Source of the DNA: Pomphorhynchus laevis | Taxonomy: Eukaryota > Acanthocephala > Palaeacanthocephala > Echinorhynchida > Pomphorhynchidae | DNA length: 64,000 nucleotides | Assembly (NCBI GenBank): GCA_012934845.2 | Contig: WNNJ02000032.1 | Coordinates: forward strand, 1 to 64,000 | Reading direction: 5' to 3' | In this document: one piece after another, positions 1-10,117 of the stretch | How positions within the stretch are numbered: the stretch's first letter is position 1 | How the letters are laid out: every line of letters starts with the position of its first letter | The notes under the pieces: generated by a model | The model's database searches: none | What the model saw: the letters and a program-made list of their open reading frames with translations, nothing else | What the model was told of the DNA's origin: nothing | Position numbers and translations under genes: made by a program

Positions 1-1707
1 CTGTTTTAATATTGGGCAGATAATAGAGCGCTTCCAGTCTGAGGGAATCTTTCCTAGCACAAGTGTTGCACAGAAGATATTATATAGAGGTAGGTATATG
101 ATGTCAGCTAGGTTGCGAAGATATGCTGACGGCAATAGATCCGGACCAGCACTTAATGTGCATTTCAGACGGGACAACTCGCTGTACACTAAGTCAGGTC
201 TAATGAAGTTATCAAGGTCAGAAGTAGTATTAGCTACCAAACAATACAAACTGTCAGTTATTTGCGGTGAAGCATTCAGTGACGAATTCAGCGATGTGAA
301 GTGTGTGCCGAATACGTTCGCAATTTTCTTTGAGTCCAATACCAAATCACCTTGGCTATCGAGAATAGAGGAGAAAGTGTTAGCTATACGTTTTCTTGAT
401 GAAATGTATTTGAAGAGTGAGCCAGGATCACGACGACATCGTTGGGATAATTTCTTTTCAAAGATTACTCTCGTACGTCTCTTCAAGGATGTTACCCTGT
501 TTCTATACTGTCGGTATTGCTCAAAACTAGAGTTACCTGCTTTATAATTACAATATGCCTTGCGTCGTCGAGCCAGTGCTTGTTTGAGTTCTCGATTAAA
601 CCAACGAGGAGATAAGCCGACGTCAGTTTGACGTACAATTGGAGCGTAGCGGGTAAGTATTGAATACAAGGTGTCTTTGAAAAACAGCCAGGCGGAATCA
701 ATACCCACAGTATAAGCATCAGGCCACGAAACGGTAGAAAGGAACTCCTTTATTTTGTTGTAGTCGGCTTTAAAAGGGTTGAATCTATTAACAAAAGAAT
801 TATATATAGGGATACTTATTCCAAGATCTATTAATAAGGTGACATGATCAGAACAACCAACTGGATCCAAGTGATTAACGCTAGTGACAATATGTCCTGG
901 AGCAGACAAAACCAGATCAAGAAGAGAACGAGACGTAGAAGATATTCTGGTAAATCCATTGACATGTTGGGTAAGGTATAGATCATTGATTGTTTGAAGT
1001 AACACAATCGAACCAAAGTCAGAAGGCGAATTAAAACTGTATGTATTCCAATCTATTGTAGGCATGTTAAAGTCACCAACAACCAATATTGGCTTATTAG
1101 GGTCCGATAGCTGGTATAAACGTTGCACGATGCTATCAGTACATGAAGTAGGGCTGCGGTAAACGACTACAAGTATCAAGGAGAATGGCCGGTATAATCT
1201 GACCGCTAAAAGTTCGTTTGAAGTTAGGGGGTCGTTAAAAGTTTCTACGACACGGAACTTTATTGTGTCACGTATATATAGTAATATACCACCACCCTGT
1301 TTAGCTATTCTATCGCTGCGGCACGCATTATATCCTTTCAACAAAATTTCATTATCAGAGATAGAAGGGTTTAGCCACGATTCCGTAAAAGCTGCAATTA
1401 TCGGTTGATGGTCGTGAATCAGTAATCCAATCTCATCAATTTTATTTAACACACTACGCACATTAGAGTATAGAATTTGGTGGGAAGCTTTGTTTATTGT
1501 ACATTTAGATGATGAACTCTTTTGAGTTCCCGACTTGAACAAGACAATAGAGTTTCTTATGAAATTTTGGTAGATGCACTCTGTAGGCATGCGGTCGGCG
1601 TCGGAGCACGCTGGGAAGCAATATTTGCTTTGTTCAAAAGACCTTGCCAACGGATGTGGAGGCGCCGCCGCACTACCTGAAAATTCTGAATTGTTAGGTT
1701 GTTTTCA
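1..1707 (-). CDS. CR1-like LINE ORF2, endonuclease plus start of RT (cut by window edge)
   Basis: Reading the minus strand downwards, an open frame runs from about 1707 to base 1 without a stop. It begins in overlap with ORF1, and its first ATG is at 1590. It carries an apurinic/apyrimidinic-type endonuclease: LYSNVRS near 1470, FTESWLN near 1385, VVGDFNMP near 1070 and the SDHV motif near 850. The LINE linker follows, then the start of reverse transcriptase (AGPDLLPSAYL near 140, WKRSIICPILK near 20). The APE would nick target DNA and the RT would copy the LINE RNA. The rest of the RT lies left of the window. The family call (CR1/Jockey group) rests on resemblance to the copies at 31125 and 42325. 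This copy looks intact as far as it can be seen. Confidence 0.85.
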
Positions 1708-2918
1708 CCATGTGCCAGTCTTTGAGCTAGTTCCGATTTTGCCATTGATAAACGTGTACGATCAGCGGGGTCCAGGTCTCTAAGAATACGGGTGCCGGAA
1801 CCTTTGAGGTGAAATGAGTTACGATGTATGAGCTGCACAATTTCACATGAAGTAAACACAATTTTGAGGAGGCGTGGTCGATCGTTGACGGACGAAGGAG
1901 CACGACCTAGCCGGAAGACAGCTTTGAGACGCATATCTCTCACAGCTTCACAAGATGATGATCCATTTAAGACAGTCGTTAGAATGGATCTGACATGTAT
2001 TAAGTCATCATCAAGTCTGGCCTGATTGTTTAGGGCATCGGACTCCTTAATGTTAGCAATTAAAATGCATTTGTTTCTATCACAAGCAGCATTTGAACGG
2101 GGTCTGTTTGAGCAACCAGTACTATGTACAAGGGTACGATTGTGCTTTTCGTGAAAATCATTAATACAATCTACCTTAACAGGTTGCGTGTTATGAGATA
2201 GTTGGTTTATACGAATTGCGGGAGTTTGCGATCTATCAAATGACCGGGTATGCAAAGTTTTGTCGTTGTTTATAGCCGTTTCAGTCATATAACTGGTCGG
2301 TCGTATTACAAGAGGCACACCATTGTTAACCGAAACCGTCTGTTCGCCAATATTCTTAGGCATATTTTGATCTCTTCCGGGAATGTCATCACAAAAAATC
2401 GATTGGTTGCAAACAGTATGTCGAACAGTATCATTTGATTGGCTTGTAGAACGATTAGGAACATGACGTGACACTGAGTCTAGCTGGGCATATGAACTAT
2501 TTGGTGATGGTACCATGTTACCCGTTAGCAACGAACATACTTGTCTCTGAAGTTCGAGAACGTTTGTCTGTAAAGTAGCTGCGCAAAATCCACAAATAAA
2601 ATCTTTATCAAGGAAATTGACAGGTAGTTGACGTGGTATCCACACAGTGGTCCAAACAGGACATTGTGAATTAGAACATTTAATGTCACGGTGACTACTT
2701 CCGTCTGTAGATGATATGTCCTGGGAGATATCAACAGAATTGGCCTGCAAGGCTTGCTCGTCTTTGGACCGACTTTCATGTTGTCTTACTGAACGCTCAC
2801 TGTCATCATCTCGCTTAGAAGGAACAACAGCTGCTTTACGTGGTCGACCTCTTGTCATTTGTAATTTCGTTCCTCGTTGTTTTGTGTTCCTCGTTTGTAA
2901 GTAGTTAATGAGTATCAA
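1557..2918 (-). CDS. CR1-like LINE ORF1 protein (zinc-binding, RNA-binding)
   Basis: This 453-residue open frame is the ORF1 partner of the LINE at the left edge. From the N-terminus it shows a basic AT-hook-like RGRPRK near residue 25, then two cysteine pairs (CSNSQC and CGFC) about 35 residues apart around CPVWTTVW, like half of a PHD-type zinc site. A long polar middle follows. The C-terminal domain (ANIKES, RPRLLKIVF, RILRDLDPADR, FQVVRRR) is shared with the ORF1s at 30112 and 41078. ORF1 proteins of this class bind LINE RNA. The true start may be the second methionine, at MTRGRPRK. ORF2 overlaps its 3' end in the -1 frame. Confidence 0.85.
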   Translation of the reverse strand: MILINYLQTRNTKQRGTKLQMTRGRPRKAAVVPSKRDDDSERSVRQHESRSKDEQALQANSVDISQDISSTDGSSHRDIKCSNSQCPVWTTVWIPRQLPVNFLDKDFICGFCAATLQTNVLELQRQVCSLLTGNMVPSPNSSYAQLDSVSRHVPNRSTSQSNDTVRHTVCNQSIFCDDIPGRDQNMPKNIGEQTVSVNNGVPLVIRPTSYMTETAINNDKTLHTRSFDRSQTPAIRINQLSHNTQPVKVDCINDFHEKHNRTLVHSTGCSNRPRSNAACDRNKCILIANIKESDALNNQARLDDDLIHVRSILTTVLNGSSSCEAVRDMRLKAVFRLGRAPSSVNDRPRLLKIVFTSCEIVQLIHRNSFHLKGSGTRILRDLDPADRTRLSMAKSELAQRLAHGENNLTIQNFQVVRRRLHIRWQGLLNKANIASQRAPTPTACLQSASTKIS

Positions 2919-3023
2919 GATAGTTTAAACTGTTGTAAGAACTTTAATTACCAATACTGTTTTTAAATCCGTCGAAGATCCGTATTCCTTTAGGTGTTAA
3001 ACAGGATTCATTGTATTTACTTT

Positions 3024-3361
3024 AGATCTCAAATGTATGTTATTTTATCTCAAACTGTATTGTATTGTAAACTGTAACTGTATTGATCTGTAACTGTATT
3101 GATCTGTAACTGTATTGATCTGGGACTGTATTGATCTGGAACTGTATTGATCTGGAATGTAAGTAGTTTATTAAGCAGCCAAGAAAGTTCAATAGATCTC
3201 AAATGTGTTATTTTATCTCAAACTGTATTGTATTGTAAACTGTAACTGTATTGATCTGTAACTGTATTGATCTGTAACTGTATTGATCTGGGACTGTATT
3301 GATCTGGAACTGTATTGATCTGGAATGTAAGTAGTTTATTAAGCAGCCAAGAAAGTTTAAT
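3024..3361. repeat. Tandem pair of 170-bp units with an inner 16-bp minisatellite
   Basis: Unit 1 (3024-3193) and unit 2 (3194-3361) are nearly identical. Each starts at agatctcaaatgt and contains about five steps of a motif close to ctgtaactgtattgat. They sit about 100 bp 5' of ORF1 of the minus-strand LINE, so they could be 5'-UTR monomers of that element. Confidence 0.9.
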
Positions 3362-3379
3362 AGATCAATAAGCGAAGTA

Positions 3380-5251
3380 ATGATAAATTTAAATAATAAA
3401 GATATTTTTTGTACTATTTTAAAAAATACTTTTAATGAAATAATAAATTTTAGTATTTGCAATAATAATTTTATAATAAATAATAATTTTAATTTTTTCG
3501 ATTGTTTGAATATTTTAGATAAGACGTTTTTGACAAATTTTACAAATAAATTAAAAGAATCAAATTCTCTATTAATTTTAAATAATGAAATTTTTAGTAA
3601 TGCAAATAAATTTTTAACTACTAAACGACCGCCCAACATCAAGTACACTCCTAAAGCTCTTCATTTGAAACGTATTCTTTGGGGTTTACGAACGGATGCA
3701 AATCCTTCGTTTCAGAGAATCGCTCAAATGGCTCTGCTCAAGAATGATATTCAAGAGTTGGAGCAGAGGGTAGACGCTAAAAAGTTGCTGTCTTACAAAA
3801 ATTTTTCAAAGGAATGGTGGCAAACCATTAAGCGAACCACCTTCCGTTCTTGGAGGGCAGCGGCTTCCAAGTGGATATCCTCTAAGGGTTTTGGGAATGT
3901 ACTTTATGAAATGAAAATGAAACACCTAGCCAATGCTGAAGGATGGACCGAGAGGAAAATGATGAAGATCCGTATGGAACTCTTGTTTTCGACCATCGAC
4001 AATTCGCAAGAGGACATCACTATCGAGGACATTTTGAGTGCGTGGCCAGTCGTGCCAAAGACTTCGTCTAACGGGTCTTCGGCATGTGCTGCTGCGACCA
4101 AATTGATTGTCGATAGGGTTCGGAAGGATATTGCTGCCAAGATGCTAGGGGTACCTTTAGCATCTTGGTGTGATATTGCGGTCGGAAAAGTGGTGTTCCT
4201 TGCGAAGGGAAGATGGGTGTCGAATGCTAAAGACACAAGACCCATAACAATATCTAATAATATTGTTATGGTGTATGAGAGAGCTCTTGCTAGGATCCTT
4301 TCCCGATTCTACGAAGATCGTGATATGTTGGGAGACCACATTCACGGGTTTCGTAGAGGAAGGGGAACTGTTAAGGCAGTAAGGTCCATGCAGAGTTTTC
4401 TCACCAGCGATAGACGACCTGCAGTCCTCTATTCGCTGGATGTGTCGGCGGCCTTCGACAACTTGGGGCATGATGCAATAGTTACAACGTTAACCAGTGA
4501 TGGTATACCGAGTAATTTGTTGCATCGTGTCCTGGGTATATTAAAAGCAAGAACTTTCTACTTGGATGATGACGGGGGTAAGTACTATCATCTCAACAAA
4601 GGACTTCCCCAGGGCTCACCTCTGTCTCCTATCATTTATATGATAGTGACGAGGGGAGTTCTGGAGGGTCTTTTGGATAGGAACACCCACGCCATCATTT
4701 ATGCGGACGACATCTCGATCGCATTTAAGAGAAATACTCTGTCGGATGCAAGGTTTGAAGGGCGAATGAAGTCTGTAATGGACATTGTTGCTCATCGCTT
4801 AGCGAAGTTTGGCTTGTCTTTAAACCCAACGAAGAGCAATTTTGTTCATTACAGATTTCGGCGTCCTGGAAAGCACACTCGTCTCCTCGATTCTCTTCCA
4901 GGGAATCGAAAGCGTCGGGTGCGCATTCTGGGATCCGTTTTCGAACCACGTTTGCATCCTAGGTCAGATATGGCCAGGTGTTTCAAATTAGTTAGAAAAG
5001 GGCTACGTATGTTTGAAAGAGCGAGACGATTAAATGCCGGTTTGGGTAGATGTGTAATTGTGCTCAATGCGTTTGTATTGAGCGGATTGTACTTCTACTC
5101 AAACAATCGCCCTCCAGAACAACAATATCTATTTTTAAAACGATTATTAATTTTAATAAATAAATTTTTTATGAATGAAATTGAAATTAAAAATAAATTA
5201 ATTAAAAAATATGTTTTATTTTACAATTTGAAAATCAAATGTTTTGAATAA
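3380..5251 (+). CDS. R1/I-like LINE reverse transcriptase, 623-residue ORF without an APE domain
   Basis: This is one open frame. Residues 1-90 are Asn/Ile/Phe-rich and encoded by very AT-rich DNA. From about residue 92 a LINE RT-associated region begins (RPPNIKYTPKALHL, then WWQTIKRTTF and EDITIEDILSAWPVVP). The RT motifs follow: A, SLDVSAAFDNLGH, near residue 352; B, GLPQGSPLSP, near 407; C, IIYADDIS, near 438; D, LSLNPTKSNF; E, RILGSVFE. The last 45 residues return to AT-rich coding. No APE or restriction-like nuclease is visible, so this is either a 5'-truncated LINE or an RT whose nuclease was lost. It is related to the minus-strand LINE at 46613-48800 and to a scrap at 59585. The ATG at 3380 is the only clear start before the RT. 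Confidence 0.75.
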   Translation: MINLNNKDIFCTILKNTFNEIINFSICNNNFIINNNFNFFDCLNILDKTFLTNFTNKLKESNSLLILNNEIFSNANKFLTTKRPPNIKYTPKALHLKRILWGLRTDANPSFQRIAQMALLKNDIQELEQRVDAKKLLSYKNFSKEWWQTIKRTTFRSWRAAASKWISSKGFGNVLYEMKMKHLANAEGWTERKMMKIRMELLFSTIDNSQEDITIEDILSAWPVVPKTSSNGSSACAAATKLIVDRVRKDIAAKMLGVPLASWCDIAVGKVVFLAKGRWVSNAKDTRPITISNNIVMVYERALARILSRFYEDRDMLGDHIHGFRRGRGTVKAVRSMQSFLTSDRRPAVLYSLDVSAAFDNLGHDAIVTTLTSDGIPSNLLHRVLGILKARTFYLDDDGGKYYHLNKGLPQGSPLSPIIYMIVTRGVLEGLLDRNTHAIIYADDISIAFKRNTLSDARFEGRMKSVMDIVAHRLAKFGLSLNPTKSNFVHYRFRRPGKHTRLLDSLPGNRKRRVRILGSVFEPRLHPRSDMARCFKLVRKGLRMFERARRLNAGLGRCVIVLNAFVLSGLYFYSNNRPPEQQYLFLKRLLILINKFFMNEIEIKNKLIKKYVLFYNLKIKCFE

Positions 5252-5404
5252 TTTTTTGTTTATCTTGTTTGAAATTTGTTTGATTATTTTTCTAAAATTA
5301 GATGTATATATTAATTTTATATTGCGCTTGCCTACAAGTGCTTTGTCAGAGAAATTAGAGAAATTAAGAAAAGTATAATTAAATGTATTATATCTTCATT
5401 TTTT
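5227..5404. repeat. Direct repeat, copy 1 (about 175 bp)
   Basis: Nearly identical to 5717-5886, both containing ttgcgcttgcctacaagtgc. The pair flanks about 310 bp of unrelated sequence. The first copy overlaps the end of the RT frame at 5251, so the repeat may be the 3' end of that LINE or a local duplication. Confidence 0.8.
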
Positions 5405-5411
5405 TTGTATT

Positions 5412-5597
5412 TTAGAGATGTGGTATTACTCTTAAATGATAAAGCTGCCTCCATATCAGTACAATTTGCTCACGTTTTATCGCACACTGATTACATCCGG
5501 AGTTTATGACACCTATATTGTTTATTTCAACTTTATATTTAGATAGAATGTTTTTTATTTTATTTGGCATCGAGTAGAATATTTTGATGTCACCCAT
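5412..5597 (-). pseudogene. Possible PLE linker/endonuclease remnant
   Basis: The minus strand encodes NKIKNILSKYKVEI followed by a short CNQC segment, reminiscent of the linker that precedes the GIY-YIG domain in Penelope-like elements. It lies downstream, in minus sense, of the PLE RT remnant at 6276-7710. The reading is broken and the match is weak. Confidence 0.3.
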
Positions 5598-5716
5598 TCC
5601 CTATAGTTTACTTTTGTTTCCATCATCGTATTTCGGATGTCCATTTTGAGAATTTTGAAGGCTGGGTGCCACTCATATAAACATATCCTGTTTTCAGATT
5701 CTGTAAAAAAATCATT

Positions 5717-5886
5717 TAAAAATCAAATATTTTGAATAAGTTTTTGTTTATCTTGTTTGAAATTTGTTTGATTATTTTTCTAAAATTAGATGTATATATT
5801 AATTTTATATTGCGCTTGCCTACAAGTGCTTTGTCAGAGAAATTAAGAAAAGTATAATTAAATGTATTATATCTTCATTTTTTTGT
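5717..5886. repeat. Direct repeat, copy 2 (about 170 bp)
   Basis: Second copy of the 5227-5404 unit, differing by a few substitutions and one small gap. Confidence 0.8.
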
Positions 5887-6275
5887 CATTGTTTAAATGA
5901 CAAAAAATATTTTGTTACAAAATATTTTTTATTTTATTGGTAATATCAATTTTATCCAAATTTTGTTTTTTTATGATGATTTTGAATTTTTATTTTTTAG
6001 AATTGAATTTTAGCAGTTTATCATTTTTAATTTTTGTTTAAAATTCTTATCCTCGACATCCAACCAAAGAAATCTCAATCGAAACCTGCAAAAAGAAAGA
6101 AAAAAGAAAGGAAACTCGATTGGGGCTCCATACTTGGCTGGGGTCGAAAAAGTCAGAAAAAAAAACGAAAATATATATGAATTTTGTGTTTTTTTTTACT
6201 TTAATAAATCATTAATTTTTTTAAATTGTAAAACATTTTTTGTAATCATGATAGCCCAAAAGGGAAAATCACTTT
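5887..6275. other. AT-rich spacer, no gene seen
   Basis: Mostly low-complexity T and A runs, with a purine-rich patch near 6090-6120. Nothing recognisable on either strand. Confidence 0.6.
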
Positions 6276-7710
6276 TTAGTAAACTATGCTTAATAACTTT
6301 TCTTTTTCACAAATTAAATGATAGTTAGAACAGATAAGCCTGCAACGTAGGTAATGTGACGTAGCAGCGGAAATCAGCCAATTAGTTGGAACGTTTGAAG
6401 TCCAAGAAACAATATCTAGCCATGTACCAAATTTTTGATAAACACATGTATGAAGTATAGAAGAATTAACCCGCTTAACCAAGACATCGAGAAAAGGGAT
6501 ACCCACATTAGATTCAGAAGAAACGCACCATTGAATTCGAGAATCCTTAGAATTTAGCGTATGGGCAAGTAAATCCTGTGTAACGCAATTCTGAGTAACC
6601 AAAAAACATCGTCAACATAACGAAACCACCTGACAACTCCATCAATACTATTGACAAAATAATTTTCCCAATTCCTCATGTATAACTCGGACAATACTGG
6701 AGCAAGAGTTTGCCCATTGCCAAGCCATCGAACTGATCTTATATTACACATTCAAAAATAAAATAACAACGACTGGTACACATTGTGAGGAGAGTATGCC
6801 AATCTTCATGATTAAGAACATCACAATGTGGGTTAAGAGCTAATATATCAGCTGCAATGTTTATAGCATCAGAGAGCGGAACGTTAGCGTAGATGGAGGT
6901 GATGTCAGTTGTAAACTGACAATGTTCGAGAGCGTTATGTCCACAGATTAAACGAGAAAAATGAGGTCCATCTTTAATGTATGAGAAATGACTATCATAG
7001 ATATAAAATCGTAAAGTGGTAGCAATAAACTTTAAAATTTTATAAGAAAAAGTAGAATATGAAGCGACAATTTGTCTTGCACTGTGTTGAACTTTGTGAG
7101 TTTCCGGCAATAAGTATATAAATCCTGGTTTAGCATTTTTTGAAATTTAAGATTTAAGAAACATATCAGAAATTTTTCCTTTAGAAAACAACTGCCGTAG
7201 GAATCTATTAAACTCACTTTGTCGAGTAGCTGTAGGATCATTATTTAATCGAACAAATTTATGGCAATTTAGTAATGAAATAAAAGTTCGTGTATATTCT
7301 TCCTTATACAATACAACACACTTGTTTTGTTCATCAGCCATGGATACGACCAAACCCTCTTCATCAAATTCGTTTTTAACACTAATGATGGTTTTGTTCA
7401 AGACATTGGGAGCATCATCATCTTTACTCATTAATTTAAAGTTTAAATTAAGGAAATTGTCTAAATTATAAATAGTGTTTTCTGAGAAAATAAAAATCTT
7501 TTCTAATCGGAAGATAATTTGTGTGCACGTAAACGACATGGTGGAGTAAAGTAAGGACCTAATTCAAGAATATTACGTGGTTCAATAGTTAATGATTTAT
7601 CAGTCCAATTTGTAATGTTTAATTGAACTTTAGTGACTGGCTTCAATGAATTTACAAACTTTTGGTTACCTATTGATTTGTAAGAAATAATTAAATCAGC
7701 TAACTGAGTC
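6276..7710 (-). pseudogene. Penelope-like element B, broken RT
   Basis: In minus sense, fragments in several frames line up with a Penelope-type RT. They are a leader near 7690-7540 (LNITNWTDKSLTIEPRNI, LELGPYFTPPCRL), a middle region near 7430-7150, the A motif TDITSIYANVPLSD near 6905, RYVDDVFWL near 6610, and FLDVLVKRVNSS near 6500. The order is right for one element, but several frame breaks and stops interrupt it, so it is a fossil. Any endonuclease would lie below 6276; a weak candidate is at 5412-5597. This is a different RT lineage from the one at 8067-9062. Confidence 0.75.
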
Positions 7711-7879
7711 TAAGTATTGTTATATAATTATAAAATAAACAAAACATAATAATGCTAAATCAAAATTTAATAATTAAATAATAAAATTAATAATTGTTTT
7801 TAGATTTTCTATAATTTAAATCAAGTTAAAAAAATAAAAATAAAAATAAAAAATAAAATTTAAAATAAACGTCATTTTT

Positions 7880-8055
7880 ATGAATTGACTAATAAATAAC
7901 AGACGTTGTATCAGAATAAGAATTAGAGGTCATCAGGAGGAACTGCTATGCTATCAGGTTTCGGCCCCTAACTCCTCTACCCAACATAGCAGCGGGGCCA
8001 AATACATGCTAATGATGTATTTCCTCTGAAATAACTATCTAGTATCTTATTCTAA
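7880..8055 (-). repeat. Structured 3' unit of PLE-A, reference copy
   Basis: It follows the stop of the PLE-A ORF in minus sense. Pairings visible in one strand are an outer helix AGAATAAGA/TCTTATTCT; AGAGG/CCTCT; hairpin AAATACAT/ATGTATTT with a 7-nt loop; and two interleaved helices, GGCCCC/GGGGCC and CTGCTATG/CATAGCAG, giving a possible pseudoknot. Other copies or fragments lie at 12720, 14350, 19380, 19640, 28850 and 34990. Confidence 0.75.
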
Positions 8056-8066
8056 TGCAAAGTATA

Positions 8067-9062
8067 TTATTTATTATCCATCCATAAAAATTTGCCACTT
8101 AAGAGTTTAAATTTATTCTTTATATTATTGTGTTGATTTATATATTTTACTATTTTCTGCTTGATGTTATTTTTATAGTAACCTAGTTTAAAATATGCAT
8201 CTATTAAATTATTTAAATGATTTTGAAGAAAGCCAATATCGTTACATATTGTTGCAATTCTTAAAATTTCATTATTTAATGTATTATATTTTATATTATA
8301 TGGTATGCATGAATGCTCATGCAAAAATATGTTTCTTGTAAATTTAAATATGTCATCTTTACGATATAAATTAATAGTAGTTTTAGTTAATGTTAATTTA
8401 ATGTTCATATCTAGATATACACCTTCTTTATCATTAATATTGGTTTTGTTAAGAATAAGGCTTTCTGGATAAATGTGCTCACTAATTGAATAAAAATTAT
8501 TAGAATTAAATACACATATATCATCAATGTATCGAAACATATATTTCATATATTTATATTGTTTAGATTTAGTTTTTACACAGTTATGAACAAATTCATA
8601 TTCTATAAAGCTTAAAAACAAGTCAGCTATAATTGGGCTACTATTACCACCCATTGGAACACCTTTTACTTGTCTAAATATAGATGTCCCTACTTTTAAA
8701 TAATTTTGATTTATCAAAATATTTAAGGATTCTATTAATTCAATTTTATCCATATATTTATATTTACTTGATGGTTTAATTTTTGTTAGATAGGCGTTAT
8801 AATTATTATAACATATATATGTATATCTTTTTCCGAATATAAGATTAATTAATTTTACTAACGCTTCTTTAATATCTACTAAATCTAGATTTGTATAAAG
8901 CGTACTAAAATCGTATGTATTTATATTTTGAAAATTTATTCCTTTTGTCTGTTCTAAAAATTCTTTTGTAGAATTAATACTGAAATAGTGTTTTATACCA
9001 GTATTAATTTCGATTACCTTGCAATATTTCATATGAATGAAATTAACTGCAATTATAAACAA
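8067..9062 (-). CDS. Penelope-like element A reverse transcriptase, 331-residue ORF, N-terminus missing
   Basis: The protein shows RT motifs of the PLE type: A, YDFSTLYTNLDL, near residue 50; B, KGVPMGGNSSPIIADLF, near 130; C, FRYIDDICVF, near 175; then ESLILNKTN, VYLDMNIKL and the IYRKDD-like [13 protein letters not shown]. The ORF ends in LWMDNK and runs straight into the structured 3' unit at 7880-8055. No GIY-YIG endonuclease follows it. The region 5' of motif A is short compared with full PLEs, so this is a 5'-truncated copy or a domesticated-looking remnant. Its coding is very AT-rich. Fragments of the same gene lie at 13850-14167 and 19080-19377. Confidence 0.8.
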   Translation of the reverse strand: MFIIAVNFIHMKYCKVIEINTGIKHYFSINSTKEFLEQTKGINFQNINTYDFSTLYTNLDLVDIKEALVKLINLIFGKRYTYICYNNYNAYLTKIKPSSKYKYMDKIELIESLNILINQNYLKVGTSIFRQVKGVPMGGNSSPIIADLFLSFIEYEFVHNCVKTKSKQYKYMKYMFRYIDDICVFNSNNFYSISEHIYPESLILNKTNINDKEGVYLDMNIKLTLTKTTINLYRKDDIFKFTRNIFLHEHSCIPYNIKYNTLNNEILRIATICNDIGFLQNHLNNLIDAYFKLGYYKNNIKQKIVKYINQHNNIKNKFKLLSGKFLWMDNK

Positions 9063-9320
9063 ATAAATCTTTTTATAAAAGATTATTATAATATAAGATT
9101 ATTATAAAAGATTATTATTATAATTAAAAAGATTATTATATAATAATCTTTTTATTATATAAACAAATAATTCTTTTTATTATATAGTTTAAAGAATTTG
9201 TTTAAGTTTACAAAATAAAGTTTATTTATATGTAAACTTTATAAATTTATAAAGTTTATAAAGTTAACAATATAAGATTTATATTGTTATCAATATAAAT
9301 CATTGTTATTTACAAATGAT
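9063..9320. other. Simple AT-rich repeat stretch
   Basis: Iterated short words such as gattattat and tttataaag, with many small inverted repeats. No coding sign. Confidence 0.6.
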
Positions 9321-9818
9321 TTATAAAAAATCATTAGATATATGAAAAACCAATTTTTGGAAAAGAAAAATATAATGATATTTAAGAGAAGAAATTACAC
9401 GAAATTCATTAGAAATTGAAAATTTTAAAATCAAATTACTTACATGCGAGGCACATCTAGAAAATTTAAAATTCTTAATACCGGTAGTAACTCTGGCGCA
9501 TACAGGTACAATATTCTCTCTTACACACTTTGAGAAAGTGAATTGAGGATAGGCACTTTGCGATTTTGAGTTCGGTTCTTTCCAAATCCCTAGCAATTGA
9601 TAAGACAGCAGTTCCATTGTACTAACAAATTTGATAATAAATACTAAACCTACAATCTTCTTCCATTTCAAATATATATAATTACAGGAACGAAGAAGAA
9701 AATATCCTTTATTTGATAAAAATTCTATATTTCGATAGCTCCTGCTACCATCATCAGGATTACAATAAAATGTTTCACAATTTTCCCCCGTGTTTCCAAC
9801 ATTTATACAAAAATTCAA
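9321..9818 (-). pseudogene. Unassigned retroelement 3' remnant with hammerhead-like motif
   Basis: A 165-residue minus-strand frame carries YCNPDDGSRSYRNIEF near its N-terminus. I do not recognise the protein. The DNA coding that stretch (9729-9758) reads, in minus sense, CTGATGA, then a 6-bp helix GGTAGC/GCTATC with a 4-nt loop, then GAAA, a hammerhead-like layout. The frame may simply be read across a non-coding PLE terminal region. Confidence 0.3.
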
Positions 9819-10117
9819 GCATTGATGTACCCCGCATTTCTACTTAAAAGAAAAAGAAAATACTGAGAAACAAAACAATCATACACTAAAATTTTACACA
9901 CATTTTAAAAACAACAAAAAGAAAGAAAAAAAACAGAATCATAAAACAAAATAATAATTAAAATCATAAAATAAGTGATAAATAATACGAATTTAATAAT
10001 AAAATAAATTTTAAAATAGAGTAATAAATTATAATTAAATCTTAACCGAAACAAAATAATAATACAATTAGAAAAAACAAACGAATTGAAAAAATTAAAT
10101 AATTTAATATTGGAATA

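Noticed and set aside
98-547. 149-residue plus-strand open frame
   Set aside because: It is the antisense shadow of ORF2 of the minus-strand LINE, whose frame reads cleanly through the same bases.
7880-8055. Standard hammerhead ribozyme in the PLE-A 3' unit
   Set aside because: CTGATGA and GAAA words are present, but the helices between them do not form the required layout. I keep only the claim of a structured unit.
7880-8055. HDV-like double pseudoknot
   Set aside because: The interleaved helices have the right order in the reference copy, but the GGCCCC helix is lost in two copies and no P3/P4 hairpins were clear.
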